64,000 nt of DNA from Spectribacter hydrogenoxidans (GCF_031846275.1 NZ_JAVRIB010000006.1:124001-188000); one strand, 5' to 3'. Numbered from the stretch's first letter, positions 55,062-63,402 are shown. Translations and numbers: made by a program. Notes: generated by a model not told the origin, from the letters alone.

Positions 55062-55434
55062 CACTAAGAATAAGCCTGACTTTCCTAATCAAGGATTCAG
55101 GATCCGGCCTGCCGGTTCCTCTGAAGGCAACGCTGGCCGCAGTTCGATATTCATCCGGTGCAACATCATCGTTCTCGAGAACGTATTGGGCCAGTGCTGG
55201 ATCGGAATCGGGCGCTTGAACGGCAACAAGCAAAATTTGCTTCTCGCGCTCGCTCACGTTCAGTGCGACAGCCAAGCGCTCAAGCAGCCTGAGAGACGGC
55301 GTGTGTTTGTCGCCGCGCTCCAATCGATGAATGTATGCGTGATCGACATCGATCTGCCTGCCCAATTCGCGGAGGGATAACCCTTTCCTGTCGCGGAAAA
55401 ATCGAATAATGAGACCGAGTGCGGTGTCTGCCAT
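55048..55434 (-). CDS. capH: CapH-like XRE-family transcriptional repressor
   Basis: A 128-residue protein. The N-terminal HTH (about residues 8-62) includes R-K-G-L-S-L-R-E-L-G-R-Q-I-D-V-D and A-Y-I-H-R-L-E-R-G-D-K. A C-terminal region of about 60 residues would carry dimerisation and the CapP cleavage site. It is transcribed away from the CD-NTase gene and overlaps capP by 14 bp. In described systems CapH represses the CBASS promoter and its own. The 166-bp divergent gap holds inverted-repeat operator candidates. Confidence 0.87.
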   Translation of the reverse strand: MADTALGLIIRFFRDRKGLSLRELGRQIDVDHAYIHRLERGDKHTPSLRLLERLAVALNVSEREKQILLVAVQAPDSDPALAQYVLENDDVAPDEYRTAASVAFRGTGRPDPESLIRKVRLILSDDDG

Positions 55435-55474
55435 GAACTATCTACTTTGTGTTGTGGAACTTATCTGGTAAACT

Positions 55475-55560
55475 GGTGTCTAGATATGCATACACCCCTA
55501 TGGGCTTGCTCGGGTAACGAGCTATTTTTTGGCAACGACTGTTGTCTGAGTATACATACT
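55475..55560. promoter_or_regulatory. Divergent capH/CBASS control region with inverted repeats
   Basis: Two dyads lie in the AT-rich gap. One is GGTGT-N12-ACACC (55475-55496), whose core contains TATGCATAC. The other is the perfect palindrome AGTATACATACT (55549-55560). The shared TATRCATAC core makes them candidates for CapH binding. The second lies 40 bp upstream of the CD-NTase start, where a bound repressor would block transcription. Clear -35/-10 boxes could not be fixed by eye. Confidence 0.5.
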
Positions 55561-55600
55561 ATCAAGTTATTCACAAGTATTTGGAAAAGGGACGAAAAAC

Positions 55601-56851
55601 ATGGAACGACAAATACCAAGGGATCCGTTAGGCGCGGCCGCCCCGTTGCACGAAATTCTTCTGGCGGAAACCGCCATACAGATCGAGTTGCCACCAAGCC
55701 TGCACCGGCTCGCCGTTCAGCGTTACGAGGCTGTCGCCGAGCATATTGAGCGGGGAGGCAGCCCTTTAAAAGATCGGGTGACCGTCTTTTACCCGCAGGG
55801 CTCGATGGCGATCAAGGCGACCATTCGCTCTCGTCGTGATGATGGCGCCTACGATCTGGACATTGTGGCAGAACTGCTGTTGCTGGCCGGCACCCCACCA
55901 CAGGCAGTGCTAGATCTACTTTTCGAAGCCATACGCGGCGAAAAAGGTTCACGCTACCACGATAACGTAGAGCGACAGACGCGATGTGTGACCGTCCGTT
56001 ACAACGACGGAATGCATCTGGATATTACGCCTACGATTCTTCTCGATGAGGGCGATCCACGCCGCTCCTGGCTTTTCCATGCCAAGCCGCGCACTCCGAC
56101 ATCAACACACAACAGATTTGAAACCAATAGCTTTGCTTTCGCGGACTGGTTCAATGAACGAGCGCCAGTCGATATGCAGTTCCGCGAATCGTATGGGCGA
56201 AGGGCTTTAGCCAGGGACCAGTTACTGGTCGAGGCAAAGGCGGAATCCGAACCAGTCCCTGACCATTCCACCGAGGAAGGCGGCAAGTCCGCCCTCGTCG
56301 TCGCGCTGCAACTCCTTAAGCGCAATCGCAATCACGTTTTCAAGGACCGGGGCTGTCGCATGCCGCCGTCTGTTTTTCTCAGCTCATGCGCCGGCAAGAC
56401 CGCCAGCCCCGGCAAAACGATAGGCGCTCATCTCGAGGCCATCGCGTGGCATGTGCTTCAAAAGCTGCTTAGCTGCCAAAACGCGGGGAAGCTGGTTCAT
56501 GAAACGAATCCACGATGTGGAAATGATTGCTTCACCGACAGGTGGCCGGAAACCCTCTCCGCACAAAAGCAATACATCCAGGATTTACGCCTTTTTCTCG
56601 AGCAACTTGATGAGTTGAAAGCGCCCGGCAGCCTGAAAGATAAGCAGGAACTGCTTGCCAAGATGTTCGGTGAGCAGCCTACTCGGTCTGCCGTCGAAAA
56701 GTATGCCGCAGAGCTGGGAAACACTGTACGAAGTGGAAAAGGTGCAGTCAGACGCTCAGGCAAGGTGATTCCGGCTACCGCTACGGGATCTGCGGCCAGC
56801 CAGGGGCGGGCTACCCCCAAGCATACGTTCTATGGCGGATGGGTGAAGTGA
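55601..56851 (+). CDS. CBASS CD-NTase (cyclic oligonucleotide synthase)
   Basis: A 416-residue CD-NTase. The nucleotidyltransferase motif is Gly67-Ser68 (FYPQGSMAIKATI). The metal-binding acidic residues are Asp85 and Asp87 (GAYDLDIVAEL), and the third is Asp141 (MHLDITPTI). The enzyme should make a cyclic di- or trinucleotide on phage infection, activating the patatin effector. The product cannot be read from sequence; patatin-linked systems usually use cGAMP or c-UMP-AMP. The C terminus is T-F-Y-G-G-W-V-K, of interest because E2-type Cap2 proteins act on CD-NTase C termini. The E2 gene overlaps its 3' end by 13 bp. Confidence 0.92.
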   Translation: MERQIPRDPLGAAAPLHEILLAETAIQIELPPSLHRLAVQRYEAVAEHIERGGSPLKDRVTVFYPQGSMAIKATIRSRRDDGAYDLDIVAELLLLAGTPPQAVLDLLFEAIRGEKGSRYHDNVERQTRCVTVRYNDGMHLDITPTILLDEGDPRRSWLFHAKPRTPTSTHNRFETNSFAFADWFNERAPVDMQFRESYGRRALARDQLLVEAKAESEPVPDHSTEEGGKSALVVALQLLKRNRNHVFKDRGCRMPPSVFLSSCAGKTASPGKTIGAHLEAIAWHVLQKLLSCQNAGKLVHETNPRCGNDCFTDRWPETLSAQKQYIQDLRLFLEQLDELKAPGSLKDKQELLAKMFGEQPTRSAVEKYAAELGNTVRSGKGAVRRSGKVIPATATGSAASQGRATPKHTFYGGWVK

Positions 56852-57330
56852 AGTCGCTTCGAGAGCAGATCGAGGCCATGCGCGTCAGATGGCCCGATTT
56901 TCGGCCGTATTGCGCTCCCAACAACGAAGTGAGTTGGCGAGGCACTGTTGTTCCCCAGCAACAGCCGTACGAATTGCTCGTGCATTACGGCTTGCCGCGC
57001 CCCCGAACGCTGATCGAGATGATCCGGGCCGGATACGGATGGCTTCCGTTTCTGAACGAGATGCACCGCCTCTTTCCGATGGTCAGGGTTATAAATCCGC
57101 CCCTTCAGCCGAATCCCGATGCTGAGGAAGAAGCGCCATTGCCGCACGTATACATGTACGATCTTGCGCCACAGCTTTCGCCCCTCTGCCTGTTTGATCC
57201 GGCACGCGGCGAGTGGTCTCACGACTGTTTGATAGCGGAAACAACCCTGCTCTGGGCCTGTGAATGGTTGGCCTGTTACGAGGTTTGGCAAGTTACAGGC
57301 CGGTGGGTTGGCGGAGGACGGCATGATTGA
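56839..57330 (+). CDS. E2-only Cap2-like protein of short type II CBASS
   Basis: A 163-residue protein resembling the E2 domain of Cap2. It has an N-terminal helix and an R-G-T-V-V-P-Q-Q-Q-P-Y-E-L-L-V-H-Y strand pair. The likely catalytic Cys117 is in L-S-P-L-C-L-F-D-P. The E2-CBASS signature helix follows as T-T-L-L-W-A-C-E-W-L-A-C-Y-E-V-W, then T-G-R-W-V-G-G-G. No E1 domain and no Cap3 protease gene is present, so this is the short (E2-only) type II layout. It should form a covalent intermediate with the CD-NTase C terminus to prime the enzyme (family knowledge). The start overlaps the CD-NTase gene, and its stop overlaps the effector start. Confidence 0.85.
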   Translation: MGEVKSLREQIEAMRVRWPDFRPYCAPNNEVSWRGTVVPQQQPYELLVHYGLPRPRTLIEMIRAGYGWLPFLNEMHRLFPMVRVINPPLQPNPDAEEEAPLPHVYMYDLAPQLSPLCLFDPARGEWSHDCLIAETTLLWACEWLACYEVWQVTGRWVGGGRHD

Positions 57331-58363
57331 TTCAAGTCAGGATCGCCGCAACGTTCTGCGCCGGTCAGCGGGGACTATTTGGCACCAAAGGGTTCAGCAG
57401 CCCTGGCCAGAAGATCGACCATTCAGAATATTGTCGATAGACGGTGGCGGGATTCGTGGAATATATCCCGCGAAATTCCTGGCGGAAATCGAAAGGAGGC
57501 ATCAAGCGGAAGGGAGTATCGGGCGGTACTTCGACCTCATAACTGGCACTTCGACAGGGGGCATCATTGCCCTGGGACTTGGATATGGCCTGTCCGCGGG
57601 AGATATTTCGCAGCTGTATCTGGATGAAGGCGACAAGATATTTCCGGTCGACTCATTTCCTGTCCGTGTTTTGCGGAGCGCAAAGCAATGGGTTCGGTCG
57701 GCTTACGGCTCCGGCCCACTGAACGAGCAGTTAGAAAATATCTTCGGCGGGGCGCTTTTAGGCGACACCAAAACCCGACTGTGCATACCCGCGTTTGAAG
57801 GCGTCCATGCCGAACCCTGGGTTTATAAAACTCCCCATCACCCGGACTACGAAAATGATCAACACGAGCTGTTGGTCAACGTGGCCTTGGCGACATCGGC
57901 GGCGCCCACCTTTCTGCCAGCTTTGCAAAACAATGGCTACACCATGGTGGATGGGGGCTTGCTGGCCAACAACCCGATAATGGTAGGCGCAATCGATGCA
58001 TTGGCGTGTTACCAATTGAGTCGCCGACAGGTTCAGGTATTGAGTATTGGATGCGGTGGCTCGGGATTTCGCGTGTCCCACAAAATGCGTCGCGGCGGAT
58101 TGTGGCAATGGAAAAAAGCCATCTCTGCGTCAATAGACGCAGTGTCCCACAATATTCTCGGACAGGCGCGCTTGCTATTGGGCGCTGATAACATACTTCG
58201 TGTGGATTTGCCGGATTCGATAAAGCCGATCGGGCTGAGCGATTTTCAACGGGCTAGAAACGAACTGCCGCAAATAGCCGAAATGAAGGCTGTCGATCTA
58301 TTTCCAGAAGTCGCCGAAAGGTTTCTCGTCAGCCCGACCAACTACAAACCAATAACCATTTGA
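57323..58363 (+). CDS. CBASS effector: patatin-like phospholipase (CapV/CapE type)
   Basis: A 346-residue patatin. The oxyanion loop is DGGGIRG (residues 40-46), the nucleophile elbow is G-T-S77-T-G, and the catalytic Asp is Asp210 in M-V-D-G-G-L-L-A-N-N-P. It would degrade membrane phospholipid when bound by the cyclic nucleotide, killing the infected cell. I chose the ATG at 57323, with GGAGG 6 bp before it and an 8-bp overlap with the E2 stop; the frame to 57260 lacks a site. It is the last gene of the CBASS operon, 110 bp from the prpD repeat. Confidence 0.93.
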   Translation: MIDSSQDRRNVLRRSAGTIWHQRVQQPWPEDRPFRILSIDGGGIRGIYPAKFLAEIERRHQAEGSIGRYFDLITGTSTGGIIALGLGYGLSAGDISQLYLDEGDKIFPVDSFPVRVLRSAKQWVRSAYGSGPLNEQLENIFGGALLGDTKTRLCIPAFEGVHAEPWVYKTPHHPDYENDQHELLVNVALATSAAPTFLPALQNNGYTMVDGGLLANNPIMVGAIDALACYQLSRRQVQVLSIGCGGSGFRVSHKMRRGGLWQWKKAISASIDAVSHNILGQARLLLGADNILRVDLPDSIKPIGLSDFQRARNELPQIAEMKAVDLFPEVAERFLVSPTNYKPITI

Positions 58364-58436
58364 GAACAAGAACAACAAGGGACGGACCCCAATTTTTATG
58401 GGAGAGTGGCTCACGCGGCCATTGTCGCGAGTGCCG

Positions 58437-58465
58437 GCACGGGCCGGCCGGGAGCCGGCCCGTGC
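58437..58465. terminator. Stem-loop between CBASS and prpD
   Basis: A perfect 12-bp stem GCACGGGCCGGC / GCCGGCCCGTGC with a 5-nt loop lies 11 bp beyond the prpD stop codon. No T run follows on either strand, so intrinsic termination is doubtful. It may be an mRNA 3' structure of prpD and marks the return to GC-rich DNA. Confidence 0.5.
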
Positions 58466-58475
58466 GCCACGAGCT

Positions 58476-59021
58476 TTAGTAAATACCGCGCGTTTCCGGC
58501 GCCTCCAGGCGGCCGGCATCCACGACCAGATTGATGGTGGCCAGCGAATCACCCGACAGCGAATCCATGGCGTTGACCGCCTCGATGAAGCGCGCGCGCT
58601 CGGCGTCGCTCACGAGGTCGGCGGTGTAATCCGCCAGCTTGGCTTCGTAATCCGGGCGCTGCCAGGGGGTGTCGCCGCCGGGGTGGGCGTTGGCGCGGGT
58701 CTTCTCGTCCGCCACCTCGGAGCCGTCGGCCAGCGTCACGATCATGCGGCCGCCATAGGCCTGCACGTTCGGGTCCTGGTCGTGGTAGAGGTCCTCCCAG
58801 CGCTGGTCGAACTGCGTCTCGATGCGGGCCATCAGCTTGCGCAGCTCGTCCTTCTCGGCCTGGGTCATCTGATAGGCGCGGTCCTTGTGGAACTCGCCGG
58901 TCTGGATGCAGCGCGCAATGGCGAACATGATGCTGTGATCCAGCGTGCCGCGGGGTGAATCCGGGTCGATCTTCTGCGGATCGTTCGCATCGGTGCCGAT
59001 CACATGGTGGGTGTGATGGCT
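58476..59021. repeat. Right copy of the 546-bp direct repeat flanking the CBASS cassette
   Basis: This is the 3' third of the intact prpD gene, repeated in the same orientation at 53583-54128 (offset 4893 bp). Recombination between the copies would remove 4893 bp, deleting CapH/CapP and CBASS and leaving a single intact prpD. Confidence 0.92.
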
Positions 59022-60029
59022 GGTTTCCAGCACGATCTTCTCGATCTGATCGAGGTCCACGCCGTCGCCCTTCTTCGGCAGTTGATCGCGCAGCTGCAGC
59101 GCCAGGTCGATGATCGCCTGACCCTGATATTCGAACGCGTGCTGCTTGGGATAGGTCTTCATGATGTTGCGCAGCGCATCGACGCCCGGCTCGGCCAGTT
59201 CCACCTTGTAAACGGCGTTCTCATCGTCCCGGCCATTGAGGAACCGGCGGATGATGCTGTCGACACCTTCGTAGACCGGGTTCGGCCCCTTGAGCCCGTG
59301 CAGGGCGTGGTTGACGGCCTTGATGGAAATTTCCGCCGAGAAGCCGGGCACGAATTCCTTCTGCGCACCGATGTCACCCTTGCGGGACTGGCGCGAGGAA
59401 ATCGCGTTGTGCACGGCAAAGTTGATCGCGTGGTAGGCCTGTTCGGTGGTCAGCCCGAGCATCGACGAGATGCCGGCCGCGGTGCCCGCAGCGATGTGGG
59501 TCATGTGGTCGACCTTGTGCTTGTGCAGACAGATGCCGGTGCCGTCACCGGTGCCCACCAGCGCCACGTGCACCTCGTAGGCCACCACGATGCCGCGCAG
59601 GATGTCGGCGCCGGTCACGCCCAGATGCTGGCCGACCGCAATGATCGGGGAGATGTTGTCGTCCGGGTGGGAGTATTCCGCCGCCAGATAGCAGTCGTCG
59701 TTGTCCAGAAAGCGCACTCCCACCGCGTTGGCGAACGCCGCGGGCAGCGGCGCGAAGTGATCCTCCAGGCCCCAGATCGTGGCCTTGCCCGTGCCCTTGG
59801 AAGCCAGCGCGTCGGCGCGCGCCACCTTGACCGCCGTTTCGTTCGCCGCACCCAGGGCAATCGCGGCGTTGTCGATGATCCGGTTCTTGGCCATCGCCAC
59901 GGCTTCTTCGTCCTGCGGGGCGTCTTTCGCCCGGGTGGCCAACTCGGCCAGCTTCCAGGCCAGTTGCTGTTCGCGGGCGAGCTCGCCGCTGGCTTTTTCG
60001 GCCTGAACCGTGTGGATCGTGGCGGTCAT
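58476..60029 (-). CDS. prpD: 2-methylcitrate dehydratase-like MmgE/PrpD protein
   Basis: A 517-residue MmgE/PrpD family protein. It shows the family blocks R-I-I-D-N-A-A-I-A-L-G-A-A-N, N-D-D-C-Y-L-A-A-E-Y-S-H-P-D-D-N near residue 110, and H-K-V-D-H-M-T-H-I-A-A-G-T-A-A-G. The late S-P-R-G-T-L-D-H-S-I-M-F block lies in the part that is duplicated at 53583. The enzyme dehydrates 2-methylcitrate in propionate degradation. No prpB, prpC or acnD is adjacent, so a different hydroxy-acid substrate is possible. Its 546-bp 3' end is repeated on the far side of the CBASS cassette, yet this copy is full length and apparently functional. Confidence 0.9.
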   Translation of the reverse strand: MTATIHTVQAEKASGELAREQQLAWKLAELATRAKDAPQDEEAVAMAKNRIIDNAAIALGAANETAVKVARADALASKGTGKATIWGLEDHFAPLPAAFANAVGVRFLDNDDCYLAAEYSHPDDNISPIIAVGQHLGVTGADILRGIVVAYEVHVALVGTGDGTGICLHKHKVDHMTHIAAGTAAGISSMLGLTTEQAYHAINFAVHNAISSRQSRKGDIGAQKEFVPGFSAEISIKAVNHALHGLKGPNPVYEGVDSIIRRFLNGRDDENAVYKVELAEPGVDALRNIMKTYPKQHAFEYQGQAIIDLALQLRDQLPKKGDGVDLDQIEKIVLETSHHTHHVIGTDANDPQKIDPDSPRGTLDHSIMFAIARCIQTGEFHKDRAYQMTQAEKDELRKLMARIETQFDQRWEDLYHDQDPNVQAYGGRMIVTLADGSEVADEKTRANAHPGGDTPWQRPDYEAKLADYTADLVSDAERARFIEAVNAMDSLSGDSLATINLVVDAGRLEAPETRGIY

Positions 60030-60216
60030 GCAAATAATTCCTCTGGTTGATCGGGTTACACGCTGGAGATGTCCTCAACGGGGGCGCGATATTAAACGAT
60101 CGCCGGCTCGAATATAAGGACAGGCAAAGGATGCCGTCACAGGGCGTGCCTGTGCTGGTGACACTGCTACGATTGCGCGATAGCGCCTAAATGGAACGAA
60201 ATGCCGTTGTTCAGCC

Positions 60217-60251
60217 GCCGGCGAGGGTTCCCGCGTAGCGGGATCGCCGGC
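60217..60251. repeat. GC-rich stem-loop upstream of the MmeI-like gene
   Basis: GCCGGCGAGGGTTCCCGC - GTA - GCGGGATCGCCGGC forms an interrupted hairpin 43 bp before the gene start. It lies in the 264-bp divergent gap with prpD. It may be a REP-like element or an mRNA leader structure affecting translation. Confidence 0.45.
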
Positions 60252-60293
60252 AAGCGGATTCGGCGGCGGATTTCGTCGACTCCTGGATAGCCG

Positions 60294-63026
60294 ATGCCCC
60301 TGAGCTGGAACGAAATCCGCGACCGCGCCACCACCTTCGCCCACGACTGGGCGGACGAGTTCTATGAACGCGGCGAAGCCCAGACCTTCTGGAACGAATT
60401 CTTCCAGGTCTTCGGCGTAGATCGGCGGCGCGTGGCTACATTCGAAAAGCATGTCCGGAAACTGGGTGACAAGGCCGGATTCATCGACTGCTTCTGGCCC
60501 GGCACCCTGATCGCCGAGCACAAATCCCTGGGCAAGGACCTGGACTCCGCCTTCCTGCAAGCCCTGGACTACTTCGCCGAACTCAAGGACCGCGACCTGC
60601 CCCGCTACGTGGTGGTCTCGGATTTCGCCACCATCCGCCTGCACGACCTCGAAGACAATACCGACCACGAGTTCGCGCTCAAGGAACTGCCCGGGCAGAT
60701 CAAGCGCTTCGGCTTCATCGCCGGCTACAAGCCGCAGGTGCTGCGCGCCGAGGACCCGGTCAACGTCAAGGCCGCCGAGCGCATGGGCCGGTTGCACGAC
60801 GCCCTCAAGGCCAGCGGCTACGACGGCCACAAGCTGGAAATGCTGCTGGTGCGCCTGCTGTTCTGCCTGTTCGCGGAAGACACCGGCATCTTCCAGCCGG
60901 CCCAGGCCTTCCGGCTGTGGCTGGAGGAACGCACGGCCGAGGACGGCAGCGACCTGGGGGCGGCACTCACCCACGCCTTCCAGGTGCTCAACACCGCGCA
61001 CGACAAGCGATCCGGTTCGCTGGACGAGCAGCTTGCCGCCTTTCCCTATGTCAACGGCCGCCTGTTCGAGGAAACCCTGCCCATCGCCGCCTTCGATTCG
61101 GCCATGCGCGACGCCCTGCTCGAAGCCTGTGCGCTGGACTGGAGCCAGATCAGCCCGGCGGTATTCGGCGCCATGTTCCAGTCGATCATGGATGCCGACG
61201 CCCGCAGGAATCTGGGCGCCCATTACACCAGCGAACAGAACATCGAAAAGCTGATCAAGCCGCTGTTCCTGGACGAGCTGCGGGCCGAGTTCGAGCGGGT
61301 GAAGAACAACCGTAACAAGCTGTTCGAGTTCCACAAGAAGCTGCGCACCCTCACCTTCCTGGACCCGGCCTGCGGCTGCGGCAACTTCCTGGTGGTCACC
61401 TACCGCCACCTGCGGGAACTGGAACTGGACGTGTTGCGTGCCGCCGCCAGCGGCTCCGGCCAGCTGTCGCTGGACGTGCACGGCCTGATCAACATCGACG
61501 TGGACCAGTTCTACGGCATCGAGATCGAGGAATTTCCGGCCCGCATTGCCGAGGTCGCCCTGTGGCTGACCGACCACCAGATGAACGTCAAGGTAGGCGA
61601 GGAATTCGGCATGTACTCCGCCCGCATTCCGCTGACCTCCACCCCGCATATTCACCACGGCAATGCGTTGCGGATGGACTGGGAAGCGGTGGTGCCGAAG
61701 GAAAGGCTGGACTACATCCTCGGGAATCCGCCGTTCATCGGTGCCAAGTTCATGAGCAAGGCGCATCGGCAGGAATTGTCGGACGTGTCCGGCGAAACCC
61801 GAAATGTCGGTTTGCTCGACTACGTGACCGGTTGGTACTTCAAAGCGGCCGATCTGATCCAGGGCACTGCCATTCGCTGTGCCTTCGTATCGACCAACTC
61901 GATCAGCCAGGGCGAGCAGCCCGGGCTGCTGTGGCCGCCGCTGTTCGCCCGGGGCCTAAAGATCGACTTCGCCCACACCACGTTCCGCTGGAACAACGAG
62001 GCCCGCGGCAAGGCCGCCGTGCACTGCGTCATTGTCGGATTCGGGATCGGCGACCAGCCCGGCAAGGTGATCTACGAATACGATGACATCGCCGGCCCGC
62101 CGCAGGCCCGCGACGCGACGAACGTCAACCCCTATCTCGCCGATGCGCCGGATGTCTGCCTGCCGCGGCGCCGCTCACCGATCTGCGATGTCCCGGCAAT
62201 CGGCATCGGTAATAAGCCCATCGACGGCGGGCACTATCTGTTCACGCCCGAGGAGAAGGCCGCGTTTCTGGCACGCGAGCCGGCGGCCGCGGTGTATTTC
62301 AAGCGCTGGATCGGTTCGCGCGAATTCCTGCAGGGCATCGAGCGCTGGTGCCTGTGGCTGGGCGACTGCTCGCCGTCGGAACTGACCAGCCTGCCGGCCT
62401 GCCGCGAGCGCATCCGGGCCGTGCGCGAATCCCGGCTTGCCAGCAAGAGTGCGCCTACCCGCCGGCTGGCGGATACGCCTACGCGGTTTCATGTGGAGTT
62501 TCTGCCGGAGGATGATTTTCTGGCCGTACCCAAGGTGTCTTCCGAGCGCCGTCCGATCATCCCGGTCGGCTTTTTCAGTCCGGAGACTATGGTCAGCGAC
62601 CTCGTATTTACGATCCCCGATGCTGGGCCTTACGAGTTTGGTGTCATCAGCTCAAACATGCACATGGCCTGGGTCCGCTACACCTGCGGTCGTCTGGAGA
62701 GTCGCTACCGCTACTCCAAGGACATCGTCTACAACAACTTCCCCTGGCCCCGGAACGTCTCTGACAGGAAGCGCGAGGCGGTGGAAACCGCCGCCCAGGG
62801 CGTGCTCGACGCCCGCCAGCAGTTTCCGGACGCGACCCTGGCCGATCTCTACGATCCGCTGACCATGCCGCCGGCCCTGCTCAAGGCCCACCGCGCGCTG
62901 GACCGGGCGGTGGATGCCGCCTACAGCAAGCGGAGATTCAAGGGCGACGCCGACCGGGTGGCATTCCTGTTCGAGGAATACGCAAAGCTCACCAGTCTGC
63001 CGTCGGCGGACAGGGCACGGTCCTAG
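60294..63026 (+). CDS. MmeI-like type IIL restriction-modification enzyme (single chain)
   Basis: A 910-residue fused enzyme. The N-terminal nuclease motif is Asp65-x9-Glu75-x-Lys77 (FIDCFWPGTLIAEHKS), the same spacing as in MmeI. A helical connector leads to the gamma-class N6-adenine methyltransferase with SAM motif F-L-D-P-A-C-G-C-G-N-F and catalytic N-P-P-F (LDYILGNPPFIGAKFM). The C terminus holds the target-recognition region and ends in helices. Length matches MmeI (about 919). Both activities therefore appear intact, so it should cut unmodified DNA a fixed distance from its site. It is divergent from prpD and part of the defence cluster. Confidence 0.9.
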   Translation: MPLSWNEIRDRATTFAHDWADEFYERGEAQTFWNEFFQVFGVDRRRVATFEKHVRKLGDKAGFIDCFWPGTLIAEHKSLGKDLDSAFLQALDYFAELKDRDLPRYVVVSDFATIRLHDLEDNTDHEFALKELPGQIKRFGFIAGYKPQVLRAEDPVNVKAAERMGRLHDALKASGYDGHKLEMLLVRLLFCLFAEDTGIFQPAQAFRLWLEERTAEDGSDLGAALTHAFQVLNTAHDKRSGSLDEQLAAFPYVNGRLFEETLPIAAFDSAMRDALLEACALDWSQISPAVFGAMFQSIMDADARRNLGAHYTSEQNIEKLIKPLFLDELRAEFERVKNNRNKLFEFHKKLRTLTFLDPACGCGNFLVVTYRHLRELELDVLRAAASGSGQLSLDVHGLINIDVDQFYGIEIEEFPARIAEVALWLTDHQMNVKVGEEFGMYSARIPLTSTPHIHHGNALRMDWEAVVPKERLDYILGNPPFIGAKFMSKAHRQELSDVSGETRNVGLLDYVTGWYFKAADLIQGTAIRCAFVSTNSISQGEQPGLLWPPLFARGLKIDFAHTTFRWNNEARGKAAVHCVIVGFGIGDQPGKVIYEYDDIAGPPQARDATNVNPYLADAPDVCLPRRRSPICDVPAIGIGNKPIDGGHYLFTPEEKAAFLAREPAAAVYFKRWIGSREFLQGIERWCLWLGDCSPSELTSLPACRERIRAVRESRLASKSAPTRRLADTPTRFHVEFLPEDDFLAVPKVSSERRPIIPVGFFSPETMVSDLVFTIPDAGPYEFGVISSNMHMAWVRYTCGRLESRYRYSKDIVYNNFPWPRNVSDRKREAVETAAQGVLDARQQFPDATLADLYDPLTMPPALLKAHRALDRAVDAAYSKRRFKGDADRVAFLFEEYAKLTSLPSADRARS

Positions 63027-63028
63027 CC

Positions 63029-63322
63029 ATGTGTCTCGAGCCCGAGTTCTTCGAGGCGCGGGCGCGCTACATCGAACGGTGTGTCGCCCACGGTGAGCAG
63101 ACGCTGGAGGATTGGCTCGAAACCACCGGATGGATGCATGACGATCTGGTGCAGGCGGGTCTGCTCGCGCCGAGAGAGATCGCCAGCACGGCCGACCTGA
63201 TCGACCACCGGCTGACCGCGGCCGGGCGCCGCTATCTACGGTCGCCGCGCGGCTACGAGGTGCTGCTGGTCCGGGCAGGGAGGGCGCAGCGGCTCGGCAG
63301 CCGTCTGGCGTCATCGCAGTAA
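63029..63322 (+). CDS. Small conserved-looking protein downstream of the R-M gene, function unknown
   Basis: A 97-residue soluble protein that begins M-C-L-E-P-E-F-F-E-A-R-A-R-Y-I. It is rich in Arg and Glu, has a helix pattern throughout and ends in a basic tail. No motif was recognised. It starts 2 bp after the R-M stop codon, so the two are very likely co-translated, and it may be an accessory or regulator of the enzyme. Its base composition matches its neighbours. Confidence 0.6.
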   Translation: MCLEPEFFEARARYIERCVAHGEQTLEDWLETTGWMHDDLVQAGLLAPREIASTADLIDHRLTAAGRRYLRSPRGYEVLLVRAGRAQRLGSRLASSQ

Positions 63323-63402
63323 TCGGATGATTGGCCGTTGCGCCTGGCTCAGGGGTTGGTGGACAGGATGCGCGTTTGGTTTGACGCCGAGATGGCTGGA
63401 TT

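Noticed and set aside
54129..58475. Integrase or transposase for the CBASS cassette
   Set aside because: I looked on both strands between the repeats and found only the five defence and regulatory genes; no recombinase and no tRNA attachment site.
60075..61766. 563-codon minus-strand open frame opposite the MmeI-like gene
   Set aside because: Shadow of the R-M gene; the real gene has nuclease, SAM and NPPF motifs in order.
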